Of a stretch of 64,000 nt of DNA, positions 1 to 9,841 are shown piece by piece (within the stretch, counting starts at the first letter, position 1; each line of letters begins with the position of its first letter). The notes beneath the pieces are model-generated. The model was not told the origin of the DNA. It made no database searches and saw nothing but the letters and a program-made list of their open reading frames with translations. The stretch is from Mucilaginibacter psychrotolerans (GTDB lineage Bacteria; Bacteroidota; Bacteroidia; Sphingobacteriales; Sphingobacteriaceae): NCBI RefSeq assembly GCF_004519315.1, contig NZ_SOZE01000002.1:248001-312000 (forward strand). Reading direction: 5' to 3'. Both the position numbers and the translations under genes were made by a program.

Positions 1-3
1 TTT

Positions 4-3000
4 ATGAAACAAATTTACCAGCGCTTTTTTAGTGGTACAAACCATCATTCGAGGCAATGGGTACTGCTGCTTTGCGCTATTATATTCAGCGTATCGCCGG
101 CATTATCACAAACCGCGCGTACCGTAAAAGGTAACGTCACCGACGAAAAAAACCAGCCGCTTCCCGGTGTTTCGGTAGTTATAACAGGCACTAATACGGG
201 TGTCATGTCCGACCAAGATGGTAATTATACATTAAATGTTACAGGCAATATTGTCACGCTAAAATTCAGTTATATAGGTTATTTACCTAAAGAGGTGAGG
301 GTTGGTGCCGATAACACCGTTAATGTAAGTTTACTACCCGATGCAAAACAACTGAAAGATGTTGTAGTAATTGGTTACGGCACCTCGAGCAAAAAAGATG
401 TTACGGGAGCTATTACCTCGGTAAAAGCCGAAGAATTTAACGCCGGTGTTTTAACTACGCCCGCAGAGTTGTTACAGGGAAAAGTTGCCGGTTTAAACAT
501 TACCAAAAGTGGCGACCCTAATAAACAACCGGCTACTATTTTACGCGGCCCATCCACCCTGCGCGAAGGTGCCGCACAACAACCATTTTACGTAATTGAC
601 GGCGTGCCAGGTGCTTCTATAGATCTGTTGGCTCCTGCTGATATCGAAAGCATAGATGTATTGAAAGATGCTTCTTCAACAGCTATTTACGGTTCGCGTG
701 CTGCGAACGGGGTAATTATTGTTACTACCCGTAAAGCCAGAGCCGGCCAAACAAGGCTTACCTACAGCGCCTATGGTGCTATGGAAAAAATATCAAAAAA
801 CATTGATGTTTTAACTGCCGACGAATTGCGCAAATATTTAGCCGATAATGGTGTGGCCCCTTTAGCTAAACCATTAGATGATGATGGCTCTAATACCAAC
901 TGGCAAAAACTGGCCGAAAGAACGAGTTACTCGCAAAACCACAACCTTTCTTACAGCGGTGCTGGTAACAACGCCGAATATGGCGCAAGCGTTAACTATT
1001 TTAAAAACGAAGGCGTTTTAAAGAACACCGACTTACAGCGAACTATTTTTAAAGGCTACATTAACCAGCGTTTTTTTAACGACAGGCTTAAACTGGGCAT
1101 AACACTTACCAACAGTGCAACAAAAAGCGATGATATTATTCAGAGCCAGGTACTATCGGGCATATTGTTTTACCTGCCAACAGTTAGCCCTTTTAACCCC
1201 GACGGCAGCTATAAGGAAAACTTTGCCCGTACAGGCAGCGGTACTTTAAACCCGCTATCGTTAATTGATAATAACTTCATCAAAACCGATAACAATAAAA
1301 CACTTGTAAATGGTTTTGCATCGGTGGATATATTAAATGGCTTGAAGTTTACCTTAAATGGTTCTACCCAGAAAGATCAAAACAACGTAAACACTTATTA
1401 CAATAGCAAATCGGGGCTGGCAGTAGGTTTGGGTGGCGTTGCTAACCGCACCGCTTACAAAAACACCAGTGATGTAGTAGAAGCTTACTTAAACTACGAT
1501 AGGGAATTCGGCTTGCATTCGGTTAAATTATTGGGTGGTTACTCTTACCAGCAAGACCGTACCAATGATGGCTTTGGCGTACAGACACAAGGTTTCTCCA
1601 ATGATGCCTTAACGTTCAACAACCTCTACCTTTCCAACCCAAGTAACCTGTCTCAGATCAAGTTCGACCCGAACTATATTTCAACGCTTAGGCTCATATC
1701 ATACTATGGCCGTGCCCAATACCAGTATGATAATAAATACTTGTTACAGGCATCCTTAAGGGAAGATGGTTCATCGGCATTCGGTATCAACCAGCGCCAC
1801 GGGTACTTCCCTGCAGTTTCTGTAGGCTGGAGGATCATCAGCGAAAAATTTATGCAGAAAGCACCCGTTGTCAGCGATCTGAAGTTACGTGCGGGTTATG
1901 GTGTATCGGGTAACAGTTTAGGCTTTGATGCATTTACTGCACAGCTGATATATGGAATCCCTCCGGGTGGTGGTAAGTTCCTGAATAATGGCGTTATCAC
2001 TAACCCAATTGGCCCGGTACGTAACGACAACCCCGACCTGAAATGGGAAAGCACCGCCACAACCAACATTGGTTTAGATTTTGGTTTATTAAATAACCGC
2101 ATTACTGGTTCGGTAGATTATTATATCAAAAAAACCTCCGATTTGATCTATACCTACCAGGTATCTACTACTCAATACTTCTACCCTTTGCTAACTGCTA
2201 ATGTTGGCAAGATAAAAAACAGCGGCCTCGAGGTTGTAGTAAGTGCTATCCCGGTAAAGTCGCAAGCTTTTACCTGGCGCACCTCTTTCAACGTTTCGCA
2301 TAACAAAAACGTTGTGGAAAGTCTATCAAACTCGCAGTTTGCTGTAAATAATATCCCGTCTGCACAATTGGGCGGCAAGGGCCAGTCTGGCAACTACAGC
2401 CAGATTATCCAGCCGGGGTATGCCATCGGTACTTATTACCTATGGCACTATTTGGGCAAAAATGCAAACGGCGTAAGTACTTACCAAAAGGCCGATGGCA
2501 GCACAACTGCTGCGCAGCCGCTCACTACCGATCAGCGCATCACCGGCAACGCGCAGCCTAAACTAATATACGGCTGGAGCAACAGCTTCAACTATAAAAA
2601 TTTCGATTTTAACTTCCTGGTACGCGGTGTTTACGGCAACCAGATACTGAACGCTACGCTTGCATCGTTAAACAACCCTGCCGATTCTAAATTCCAAAAC
2701 ATCCCGAGGTTTACGTTGGGCGAGTCGTTTAAAGACATCAACGCCTACCTGGTTTCTGATAGATACCTGGAAAGCGGATCGTACCTGCGTTTAGATAACG
2801 CTACGTTGGGATACACAATCAGGCCTAATGTGAAAGCTATCAAGAATATCCGCCTATACCTTTCGGGCAATAACATCTTTGTGATCACTAAATACCGCGG
2901 TGTCGATCCAGAAATTAACATCGGTGGCTTAACCCCGGGTATCGATAATAAAGATTTTTATCCTAAAACCCGCACGTTCAGTGTAGGTGTAACCGCTTCA

Positions 3001-3006
3001 TTTTAA
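4..3006 (+). CDS. SusC/RagA-type TonB-dependent outer membrane receptor
   Basis: A 1000-residue protein that would import a glycan oligomer or similar ligand across the outer membrane with TonB energy. The first ~36 residues are a signal peptide ending in PALSQ. A carboxypeptidase-regulatory-like beta domain follows (GNVTDEKNQPLPGVSV, ~42-118), then a TonB-box-like segment (DVVVIGYGT, ~119), the plug domain (VIDGVPGAS and IESIDVLKDASSTAIYGSRA are hallmark SusC motifs), and a long beta-barrel ending in FSVGVTASF with a terminal aromatic. Length is normal for the family. SusD lies 22 bp downstream, so the two form a pair. The start lies 3 bases into the window, so the promoter and any upstream regulator are outside. 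The substrate cannot be read from the sequence. Confidence 0.95.
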   Translation: MKQIYQRFFSGTNHHSRQWVLLLCAIIFSVSPALSQTARTVKGNVTDEKNQPLPGVSVVITGTNTGVMSDQDGNYTLNVTGNIVTLKFSYIGYLPKEVRVGADNTVNVSLLPDAKQLKDVVVIGYGTSSKKDVTGAITSVKAEEFNAGVLTTPAELLQGKVAGLNITKSGDPNKQPATILRGPSTLREGAAQQPFYVIDGVPGASIDLLAPADIESIDVLKDASSTAIYGSRAANGVIIVTTRKARAGQTRLTYSAYGAMEKISKNIDVLTADELRKYLADNGVAPLAKPLDDDGSNTNWQKLAERTSYSQNHNLSYSGAGNNAEYGASVNYFKNEGVLKNTDLQRTIFKGYINQRFFNDRLKLGITLTNSATKSDDIIQSQVLSGILFYLPTVSPFNPDGSYKENFARTGSGTLNPLSLIDNNFIKTDNNKTLVNGFASVDILNGLKFTLNGSTQKDQNNVNTYYNSKSGLAVGLGGVANRTAYKNTSDVVEAYLNYDREFGLHSVKLLGGYSYQQDRTNDGFGVQTQGFSNDALTFNNLYLSNPSNLSQIKFDPNYISTLRLISYYGRAQYQYDNKYLLQASLREDGSSAFGINQRHGYFPAVSVGWRIISEKFMQKAPVVSDLKLRAGYGVSGNSLGFDAFTAQLIYGIPPGGGKFLNNGVITNPIGPVRNDNPDLKWESTATTNIGLDFGLLNNRITGSVDYYIKKTSDLIYTYQVSTTQYFYPLLTANVGKIKNSGLEVVVSAIPVKSQAFTWRTSFNVSHNKNVVESLSNSQFAVNNIPSAQLGGKGQSGNYSQIIQPGYAIGTYYLWHYLGKNANGVSTYQKADGSTTAAQPLTTDQRITGNAQPKLIYGWSNSFNYKNFDFNFLVRGVYGNQILNATLASLNNPADSKFQNIPRFTLGESFKDINAYLVSDRYLESGSYLRLDNATLGYTIRPNVKAIKNIRLYLSGNNIFVITKYRGVDPEINIGGLTPGIDNKDFYPKTRTFSVGVTASF

Positions 3007-3028
3007 ACATCCCTATCCATAAATACAG

Positions 3029-4615
3029 ATGAAAAAAATATTTATATTATGTGCCAGCATTGCAGTACTTGCCGGCGCCTACTCCTGCACCAAATTAGAT
3101 GTGCCGGTAGAATCGCAGTACGTTAAATCAAACTTCCCTGTTACCGATGCAGATTATAATGCGTTGCTAGGGACTATTTATTCTAATCTATCATCCAACT
3201 ACGCGGTACCTTACTGGCGTATGCAGGAACTCTCTACAGACGAGGCCATCTTACCGGCCCGCGATGGCAACTTTGACGATGGTGGCCAGTACCGCCAACT
3301 CCATTACCACACCTGGACGTTTGACCACCCTAACGTTATTACTATTTGGCAGTGGGGCTTTGGTGGCGTAAATACCTGTAACCGTATCATCAGCCTTGTT
3401 AACGCTTCCCCTTCATCAGAAGCAAAAAAGGCAGCCACCATTGCAGAAGTAAGAGCAATGCGTGCCCTTTATAATTATTTTATGATGGATCTTTATGGTA
3501 ACATCCCGCTGATAACAGAGTTTCCGGTGGCTACACAACCAGCCACGCAAACCCGTGCAAAAGCTTTTGAATATATTGAAAGCGAACTGCAAAGCGTTTT
3601 ACAGCAATTGCCTGCAAAAACAGATGCAAACGCAACACTTTATTATGGACGCCCAACTAAAGCCATGGTGTTTGCCCTATTGGAGAAAATGTATCTAAAT
3701 GCACAAGTATATACAGGTACTGCAAAATATACCCAGGCAGTAGCCATGGCCGATAGTGTTTTAAAGAACAGCAATTACAGCCTCGATGCCAAATTTCGCG
3801 ACATATTTTTGCCCAACAATGGCCCGCAGATAAAAGAGACGATATTTGCCATTCCTTACGATCAGCAAATACCCGGTAACCAGTTCACCCGTTTTGGTTT
3901 CTTTTATTACCTGGTGAATGCTTACGGCTTTAATGTAGGCCTGAGTATTGCTATGAGCACCACACCAGAGTTTTACAATCGCTTTAACTTACCCGGCGAT
4001 GTTCGCACTAAAACATGGCTGGCCGGCCCGCAATTTGTGCCTGACGGCAGCGGTGGTTTTACAACACAACCGGTATATTACCCAGGTACAACTACTCAAA
4101 TTTACATAGAGCCAAAACTAACTTTGGTACCCGGTAAGCCTATGGATTTGGGTAACACTATTGCAAGCCAGTCTGAAGGCGTTCGTTCTTTAAAATATTA
4201 TCCCGACCCAAGCATTATACAAGCGACGCGTTTAAATGGAAACGACGTGCCTGTTTTTCGTTTAGCCGATGTAATGATGATGAAAGCCGAAGCCATTTTA
4301 CGGGGAGCTGCAGCTACTACAGTTAACGGTGAATTGCAAACAGCGGATGTATTGGTAAACAAGATCCGCACCCGCGCAGGTGCACCTGCCGTTGCCGGTA
4401 TTGATTTGCAGGGTTTGCTTGACGAGCGTGCCCGCGAATTTTCATGGGAAGGATGGCGCCGTAACGACCTAATCCGTTTTGGTCAGTTTGAAACAGAGTA
4501 CCCGTTGCCAAACGATGTACTTAACATGAACAAGGATGTTAACCGTAGGCTTTACCCTATACCTGCGCAGGAAATTAAACTTAACCCTAACCTGGTTCAA
4601 AACCCGGGCTATTAA
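3029..4615 (+). CDS. SusD/RagB-type nutrient-binding outer membrane lipoprotein
   Basis: A 528-residue surface lipoprotein that caps the SusC channel and binds its ligand. The signal peptide ends in a lipobox (GAYSC, Cys20). The body has SusD features: an N-terminal TPR-like helical part (EVRAMRALYNYFMMDLYGNIPL, cited here as positions ~138-160) and a C-terminal RagB-like region with DERAREFSWEGWRRNDLIRF followed by RLYPIPAQEI near the end, which is the usual SusD finish. It is 22 bp from susC and followed by a strong terminator, so susC-susD is a closed transcription unit at its 3' end. No sugar specificity can be assigned. The family is certain; the ligand is unknown. Confidence 0.95.
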   Translation: MKKIFILCASIAVLAGAYSCTKLDVPVESQYVKSNFPVTDADYNALLGTIYSNLSSNYAVPYWRMQELSTDEAILPARDGNFDDGGQYRQLHYHTWTFDHPNVITIWQWGFGGVNTCNRIISLVNASPSSEAKKAATIAEVRAMRALYNYFMMDLYGNIPLITEFPVATQPATQTRAKAFEYIESELQSVLQQLPAKTDANATLYYGRPTKAMVFALLEKMYLNAQVYTGTAKYTQAVAMADSVLKNSNYSLDAKFRDIFLPNNGPQIKETIFAIPYDQQIPGNQFTRFGFFYYLVNAYGFNVGLSIAMSTTPEFYNRFNLPGDVRTKTWLAGPQFVPDGSGGFTTQPVYYPGTTTQIYIEPKLTLVPGKPMDLGNTIASQSEGVRSLKYYPDPSIIQATRLNGNDVPVFRLADVMMMKAEAILRGAAATTVNGELQTADVLVNKIRTRAGAPAVAGIDLQGLLDERAREFSWEGWRRNDLIRFGQFETEYPLPNDVLNMNKDVNRRLYPIPAQEIKLNPNLVQNPGY

Positions 4616-4637
4616 TAATTAAACAGAAATAGCATTG

Positions 4638-4668
4638 CAGCCCCGGTTCAATTGCCGGGGCTGTTTTT
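4638..4668 (+). terminator. Rho-independent terminator after susD
   Basis: A perfect 9-bp stem (CAGCCCCGG / CCGGGGCTG) with an 8-nt loop is followed by TTTTT. It closes the SusC-SusD unit. It also rules out a TTG start at 4652 for the next gene, since that codon is in the loop. Confidence 0.9.
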
Positions 4669-4681
4669 AATTCCAACCGTC

Positions 4682-5761
4682 ATGAAACTCACATTCGCCT
4701 TATTACTTATTTCGCTCTTGGCATTACCTGGTGTAACTACAGATCCCGGCGATAATGTACCCATCAACCATATACAGGTTATCGGCTCGCACAATAGTTA
4801 TAAAAGAGCTATCGACCCAAAACTGTTTAAGCTATTGCAACGCAACGATTCTGTTTCGATGAGCAAAATAGATTACAGCCACATCAGCCTTACCGAACAA
4901 CTGAATTTAGGTCTATTAGATTTAGAGATAGATGTTTACGCGGATACCTTAGGTGGAAAATACGCCCACCCCAAAGGGCTGGACTGGGCGCCCGGCCAAC
5001 CCGATTACGATACAGAAGGGTTGATGAAACAGCCCGGTTTTAAGGTTTTCCACATACAGGATATCGATTACCGGAGCAATTGCCCTACGTTTAAAGGTTG
5101 CCTGCAGGAGTTAAAAAAATGGTCGGATGCGCATCCAAATCATCACCCCATCTTCATTACCATGAATGCAAAAGATGAGGTAATGAAACGCCCCGGATTT
5201 ACCGTCCCCGACAAATTCACGTCGGCTATTTACGATAAACTGGATAAAGAAATTGCCGACAATCTGGGTTTGAGTAACGTATTAATACCAGACAATGTTA
5301 GAGGCAAATATAAAACCCTCGAAGAGGCCATATTACATCAAAACTGGCCTACGCTGAAGCAGGCCAAAGGGAAATTCATTTTCTTACTGGACGAAACTGA
5401 GCCCAAACTTAGCGCGTATATCAGCGGCCATCCTGCACTTAAAGGCAGGGTGCTTTTTACCAACTCAGAACCCGGAACTCCTGAAGCGGCCATCCATGTG
5501 ATGAACGACTCTAAAAAACAATTGCAGCAAATTACCGCGCTGGTAAAAAAAGGCTACATTATCCGCACACGTGCAGATAGTGATACCCAGGAAGCGCGTG
5601 CTAATGATAAAAGCAGCTTTAACGCTGCCATGGAATCTGGCGCGCAAATTATCTCTACAGATTATTATAAAAAAAGCGAACATTTTAAATCCGATTATAC
5701 CGTTGCTTTTGCGGACGGTGGGTATTTTAGGTTAAATCCGTTGTTCAAATTGGCAAAATAA
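4682..5761 (+). CDS. Secreted Ca2+-dependent phosphoinositide-specific phospholipase C-like protein
   Basis: A 359-residue protein of the PI-PLC-C1 type (PI-PLC X-like TIM barrel). The ATG at 4682 starts a clean signal peptide (MKLTFALLLISLLALPG); a longer frame reaches a TTG inside the upstream terminator loop and is rejected. The catalytic-site motif GSHNSYK has its His at about residue 37, and LLDLEIDVYAD (~79-88) carries the acidic metal/substrate residues. FKVFHIQDIDYRSNC and FIFLLDE are further family-like strands. It would cleave phosphoinositides or related glycerophosphodiester substrates in the periplasm or outside. It sits beyond the susD terminator, so it probably has its own promoter; a link to SusCD is only positional. 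Confidence 0.8.
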   Translation: MKLTFALLLISLLALPGVTTDPGDNVPINHIQVIGSHNSYKRAIDPKLFKLLQRNDSVSMSKIDYSHISLTEQLNLGLLDLEIDVYADTLGGKYAHPKGLDWAPGQPDYDTEGLMKQPGFKVFHIQDIDYRSNCPTFKGCLQELKKWSDAHPNHHPIFITMNAKDEVMKRPGFTVPDKFTSAIYDKLDKEIADNLGLSNVLIPDNVRGKYKTLEEAILHQNWPTLKQAKGKFIFLLDETEPKLSAYISGHPALKGRVLFTNSEPGTPEAAIHVMNDSKKQLQQITALVKKGYIIRTRADSDTQEARANDKSSFNAAMESGAQIISTDYYKKSEHFKSDYTVAFADGGYFRLNPLFKLAK

Positions 5762-5839
5762 GCCGTTAACAATAGTCAAAAAACTTTTAGGTTTAACATT
5801 TTAGTAAATGAAAATGGCCGATTTAAAGACATGGGGTGC

Positions 5840-5878
5840 TGGAGGGCGAAAATTCGGATCTTCTCGTCCCGACGAAAG
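5840..5878 (+). other. Possible decayed tRNA 3' end
   Basis: The stretch holds a T-loop-like TTCGGATC flanked by bases that pair at 4 of 5 positions, then TTCTCGTCCCGACG, which resembles an acceptor 3' strand and discriminator. A terminator follows at once, as is common behind tRNA genes. No matching 5' half (GGGACGA) is seen upstream, so no functional tRNA is claimed. It could be a scar of a lost tRNA or integration site, or chance. Confidence 0.25.
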
Positions 5879-5913
5879 AAAAAGCCTTATAACGGAAGTT
5901 TTAAGGCTTTTTT
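5879..5913. terminator. Bidirectional terminator between PI-PLC and GH63 genes
   Basis: An 11-bp stem AAAAAGCCTTA / TAAGGCTTTTT with a 12-nt loop. A/T tracts on both sides let it serve the + strand gene ending at 5761 and the - strand gene ending at 5937. Confidence 0.8.
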
Positions 5914-5936
5914 ACGCTATGTGAAAGCTTTAGAAT

Positions 5937-8537
5937 TTATTCATCCATCTCCAACAACAAATTGGCGAACAGCGCCGTCCAACCTGTTTGGTGCGATGCG
6001 CCGAGGCCCTGGCCGTTATCGCCGTGGAAGAACTCGTAGAATAAGTGGTGGTCTTTAAAGTGCTCGTCGGCCCATTGCTTTTGTGTGGTTGCGTGGTATT
6101 GGTAGGCACCCTCGCTATTTTTGTCGAATATCTTTAGCAGGCGTTTGGTAAGCTCGTTGGCTACCTGTTTCAATGTAAGCTTGTTACCCGAGCGCGCCGG
6201 GAACTCTACCGTGTAGCCATCGCCATAGTACTGGTGGTATTTGCGTAGGGCGGTTATTATAAGGTAGTTTATAGGCATCCATATTGGCCCGCGCCAGTTG
6301 GAGTTGCCGCCGAACATAGCGCTTGAGCTTTCGCCGGGCTCATACTGTATCCTGAACTCGGCCCCCTGATAGCCAAATACAAAGGGTTTATCCTGGTAGT
6401 ATTTAGATAGTGAGCGTATGCCGTAATCAGACAAAAATTCGTCCTCATCCAACAGTCTTTTTAGCAACTGCTCCAGGCGGTCGCCTATCATCAAGGCAAA
6501 CAGGTAGTTGCCATCGGTGTTTTTTTTGTCGATATCTGATATAACTTTTGTCAGATCTGGCCGGGTGAGTTTTATGGTGCTGAGGCGGTTATTAAATTCG
6601 CGCAGTTTAGAAAAAATATCTGCCGGCATAATTTCCACCGCCAGCAACGGGATAATACCCACCAACGATCGTATCTTCAGACGCTGGCTGGCGCCGTTTT
6701 CGAACTGTATGGCATCGTAATAAAAACCGTCTTCTTCATCCCAAAGCGAGATATCAGTTTTACCGATGCGCTGCATTGCCCAGCCGATATTCAAAAAGTG
6801 GCGGAAAAATTTGGCAGCCGACTCTTCGTATGCGATATTATGCTGCGCCAGCTCGAGCGAGATACGCAGCATGTTGATGGCGTACATGGCCATCCAACTG
6901 GTGGCATCGGCCTGCTGTAGTTTTTTGATTCCCGGCGGCATGTGATTGCGGTCGAACACGCCGATGTTATCCAGCCCCAGAAAACCGCCTTCGAAAATAT
7001 CGGTACCGTTAGCGTCTTTTTGATTTACCCACCAGGTAAAGTTCATCAGCAGTTTTTGGAATGCCCGCTCCAGGAAATCCCAGTCGGCTTTGCCGGTTTT
7101 CTTACGGTCGGCCTCAAAACAATACCAAACGCCCCAGGCATGTACGGGCGGGTTTACATCGCTAAAGTTCCATTCGTAGGCAGGTATCTGGCCGTTGGGG
7201 TGCATATAATATTCGCGCAGCACCACCAATAGCTGTTGTTTGGCAAAAACAGGATCAACATGTATAAAAGTTGCTGCATGGAAAGCCAGGTCCCACGCGG
7301 CGAACCATGGGTATTCCCACTTGTCGGGCATCGAGATGATGTTTCGGCAGGTTAAATGCTGCCAATCATAATTGCGTATGAAGCTGCGTGGAGGAGGAGG
7401 ATCCTTAGGTTCGCCAAAGAGCCACTTAAAAACATCGAAGTAATAGAATTGCTTGGTCCATAACAAGCCACCAACAGCGCTTCTAAGCAATTGCTGTTGG
7501 TTTGCCGGCAGATGTTTAGGGGTTAAGCCTTTATAATATTCGTCGGTCTCAGCCATGCGTACGGCAAAAACTTCGTCAAAATCGCTCCAGGGCTCTTCGG
7601 TTTTCCCGCGGCTAAGCCTTATTTTGAAAACATTGGAGCCTTGGGCAGGTATTTCGGCCTTAAGCCAAACAGCCGCCTTTGTCCCTTTTTTTTCGGGGTT
7701 TATCGTTGGCTCGTTGTTTACCACGTAGTTGTTGATTCCGTCTTTAACAAAAGGCGTATCATTAGGTTGGTTGAAAATGCGTTTGCTATTCGTTTCGTTG
7801 TCGCAAAAAAGCTGTTCGCCACCCTCGTGGTAAAAATAATAGGCACCGTTGCGGGTAGAGGTGGTTTGTATGCAATCATCAGATACCGCAGCCATACCCG
7901 GCTTGCTGAACCGGGGGTTGTGCCGCCAAAAATTGCGGAACCATAAATGTGGCAGCACATGTATAGTTGCTGCCTCGCTTGAGCGGTTGTGTATGGTTAC
8001 CTTCATCAGGATATCTTTAACCCCGGCTTTGGCGTATTCTATATAGCAATCGAAGTATCGGCCATCGTTAAAAATACCCGTGTCTAAAACCTCGAACTCC
8101 GGGCTAAGTCTGTCGCGGCGGTTATTTTGCAAAAGGTTCATATATGGGTATGCCTTTTGCGGATATTTATACAGGAATTTGCAGTAAGAGTGAGTGGGCG
8201 AGGAGTCTAAATGGAAGTAGAGTTCTTTTACATCCTCGCCGTGGTTGCCCTCGTTATTGGTTAAACCATAAAGGCGCTCCTTCAAAATGGGGTCGTTCCC
8301 GTTCCAAAAAGCAGGGGCAAGGCACAAAACCTGTTCACTGTCGCAAAAGCCGCCAATGCCTTCTTCGCCCCAGCGGTACGCATAGCTGCGGGCAAGGTCG
8401 TGGTTAATATAGTCCCAAGTGTTGCCATTCGGGCTATAGTCTTCCCTTACTGTACCCCACTGCCTTTCAGAAAGATAAGGCCCCCATTGTTTCCAGTTTT
8501 TATCATTATTCGACTCCGAAAGCCTTTTGTTTTCCAT
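5937..8537 (-). CDS. GH63-type glucosidase (MGH1-like glycoside hydrolase)
   Basis: An 866-residue protein without a signal peptide, so probably cytoplasmic. It matches bacterial 'glucosidase' proteins of the GH63 group, which relate to mannosyl-oligosaccharide glucosidase and mannosyl/glucosylglycerate hydrolases. The N-terminal ~350 residues form a beta-sandwich-like part (GPYLSERQWGTVREDYSPNG near the start). The C-terminal part is an (alpha/alpha)6 barrel with PWFAAWDLAFHAATF, NSNWRGPIWMPINYLI and the closing GASHQTGWTALFANLL, all typical of GH63. It would be an inverting alpha-glycosidase; the natural substrate (alpha-glucoside, glucosylglycerate or other) cannot be told. It stands alone, between terminators. 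Confidence 0.85.
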   Translation of the reverse strand: MENKRLSESNNDKNWKQWGPYLSERQWGTVREDYSPNGNTWDYINHDLARSYAYRWGEEGIGGFCDSEQVLCLAPAFWNGNDPILKERLYGLTNNEGNHGEDVKELYFHLDSSPTHSYCKFLYKYPQKAYPYMNLLQNNRRDRLSPEFEVLDTGIFNDGRYFDCYIEYAKAGVKDILMKVTIHNRSSEAATIHVLPHLWFRNFWRHNPRFSKPGMAAVSDDCIQTTSTRNGAYYFYHEGGEQLFCDNETNSKRIFNQPNDTPFVKDGINNYVVNNEPTINPEKKGTKAAVWLKAEIPAQGSNVFKIRLSRGKTEEPWSDFDEVFAVRMAETDEYYKGLTPKHLPANQQQLLRSAVGGLLWTKQFYYFDVFKWLFGEPKDPPPPRSFIRNYDWQHLTCRNIISMPDKWEYPWFAAWDLAFHAATFIHVDPVFAKQQLLVVLREYYMHPNGQIPAYEWNFSDVNPPVHAWGVWYCFEADRKKTGKADWDFLERAFQKLLMNFTWWVNQKDANGTDIFEGGFLGLDNIGVFDRNHMPPGIKKLQQADATSWMAMYAINMLRISLELAQHNIAYEESAAKFFRHFLNIGWAMQRIGKTDISLWDEEDGFYYDAIQFENGASQRLKIRSLVGIIPLLAVEIMPADIFSKLREFNNRLSTIKLTRPDLTKVISDIDKKNTDGNYLFALMIGDRLEQLLKRLLDEDEFLSDYGIRSLSKYYQDKPFVFGYQGAEFRIQYEPGESSSAMFGGNSNWRGPIWMPINYLIITALRKYHQYYGDGYTVEFPARSGNKLTLKQVANELTKRLLKIFDKNSEGAYQYHATTQKQWADEHFKDHHLFYEFFHGDNGQGLGASHQTGWTALFANLLLEMDE

Positions 8538-8712
8538 AATGTAATCAGTCCTGTTTAGCGGTCTGGCAGCGTTTTTTTATACGCTTTGTTTTATCCCCAA
8601 AAGATAAGAAAATACGCAATTAAACAGTATGGTTTTTTGAACAACTATTACAATAGTATACGCTTAATTAAGACATGGCGAAGAGTGGCGGTAGGAGGGC
8701 TTTACATAAAGC

Positions 8713-8743
8713 AAAAAGCGGCGGGCCAATTGGCCCGCCGCTT
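8713..8743 (-). terminator. Terminator downstream of the OmpA-type lipoprotein gene
   Basis: A perfect 28-bp palindrome (AAGCGGCGGGCC and its complement, 8716-8743) is followed on the - strand by a short T run. It lies 30 bp past the stop of the - strand gene that ends at 8773. Confidence 0.85.
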
Positions 8744-8772
8744 CAGGAAATGTAGTGATAAACCACATTTAG

Positions 8773-9633
8773 TTACTGCTGCTTGTCTGGTGCTTTGTTT
8801 ATCAGCTCCATAAACTGATCCAGCTTGGGGGTAATGATAATTTGGGTGCGCCTGTTCTTAACCTTACCGGCTTCGGTGAGGTTATCGGCAATGGGGTTAT
8901 ACTCGCCACGGCCGCCGGCGGTTAAACGTTTGGGGTCTACCTGGTAAGTGTTTTGAAGGGCCTGTACTACTGATGATGCACGCAGCGCGCTCAAGTCCCA
9001 GTTGTTGCGGATATTCTTCTGCGAGATAGGTACATTATCGGTGTTGCCTTCTATCAGCACATCATAAGTGCTGTAGTCTTTAATGATTTTGGCAATTTTG
9101 CTTAATGTAGCATCCGCCTGATCGGAAATTTCGTAGCTACCCGATTTGTAGAGCATGTTATCAGACAGGGATATGTAAACCACGCCTTTCAGCACCTGCA
9201 CGTCTACACCCTGTGCTTCGGCCTGGCTAAGCGAGCGAGTAAGGTTGTTGGTAAGCACCAAGTTAAGCGAATCGCTTTTGTTCTTAGCGTTCACCAGTTG
9301 TTGTATGTAACGGTTAGAAGAATTTATCTCGTCTACCAGTTTAGAGATATTTAAGTTGCCCTGGTTGCCCGATGTAAGGCATTTATCTAAAGCGGCCTGT
9401 AGCTGTTTGGCGTTTGCCCTTTCGTTAGCCAGCTGTTCTTCCAGGCTTACCACACGGCCGGTACGCACGGCAAGGTTTTGCTCGCTTGTAAGATATTTGG
9501 TTTTTAAATCGCGGTTACTGCTGTCAAGCTGGTTGTAATTGCTTTGCAGTTGTTTATATTGTTTTGAGCTAACGCAACTTTGTGCCATTACTGCCAATAT
9601 AAGCAGTGCCGGTATTAATAATCTGATTTTCAT
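8773..9633 (-). CDS. OmpA-family peptidoglycan-binding lipoprotein with coiled coil
   Basis: A 286-residue envelope protein. The signal peptide ends in a lipobox-like MAQSC (Cys20). Residues ~22-125 are rich in Q, N, L and K with heptad spacing and should form a coiled coil. An OmpA C-terminal domain follows (~145-275): LIEGNTDNVPIS and NWDLSALRASSVVQAL carry the Asp and Arg that hold the peptide stem of peptidoglycan, and NRRTQIII ends the domain. It probably tethers the outer membrane to the cell wall. It is a single-gene unit with its own terminator. Confidence 0.9.
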   Translation of the reverse strand: MKIRLLIPALLILAVMAQSCVSSKQYKQLQSNYNQLDSSNRDLKTKYLTSEQNLAVRTGRVVSLEEQLANERANAKQLQAALDKCLTSGNQGNLNISKLVDEINSSNRYIQQLVNAKNKSDSLNLVLTNNLTRSLSQAEAQGVDVQVLKGVVYISLSDNMLYKSGSYEISDQADATLSKIAKIIKDYSTYDVLIEGNTDNVPISQKNIRNNWDLSALRASSVVQALQNTYQVDPKRLTAGGRGEYNPIADNLTEAGKVKNRRTQIIITPKLDQFMELINKAPDKQQ

Positions 9634-9788
9634 ATATCTGCATTTAAATAAAAGTTGAATGGGTATTATAACGTAGGTTATTCATAAAAGTTTTAACGCC
9701 GCTAAATAAGCATACAGGACTGTAAAAAAACATGACGAGCATCATAGCTGCCGGAGATTGCGCACATTAAAAACCAAAATTGTTTTTA

Positions 9789-9796
9789 TACATTTG
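9789..9796 (+). promoter_or_regulatory. Bacteroidota -7 box for the M28 peptidase gene
   Basis: TACATTTG matches the Bacteroidota -7 consensus TAnnTTTG and would give a leader of about 40 nt to the ATG at 9842. No clear -33 TTTG is seen at the right spacing. Confidence 0.4.
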
Positions 9797-9841
9797 CGCA
9801 CATCTTACTGATTATCAAACACCGTACCTACTCCCCCCTAA

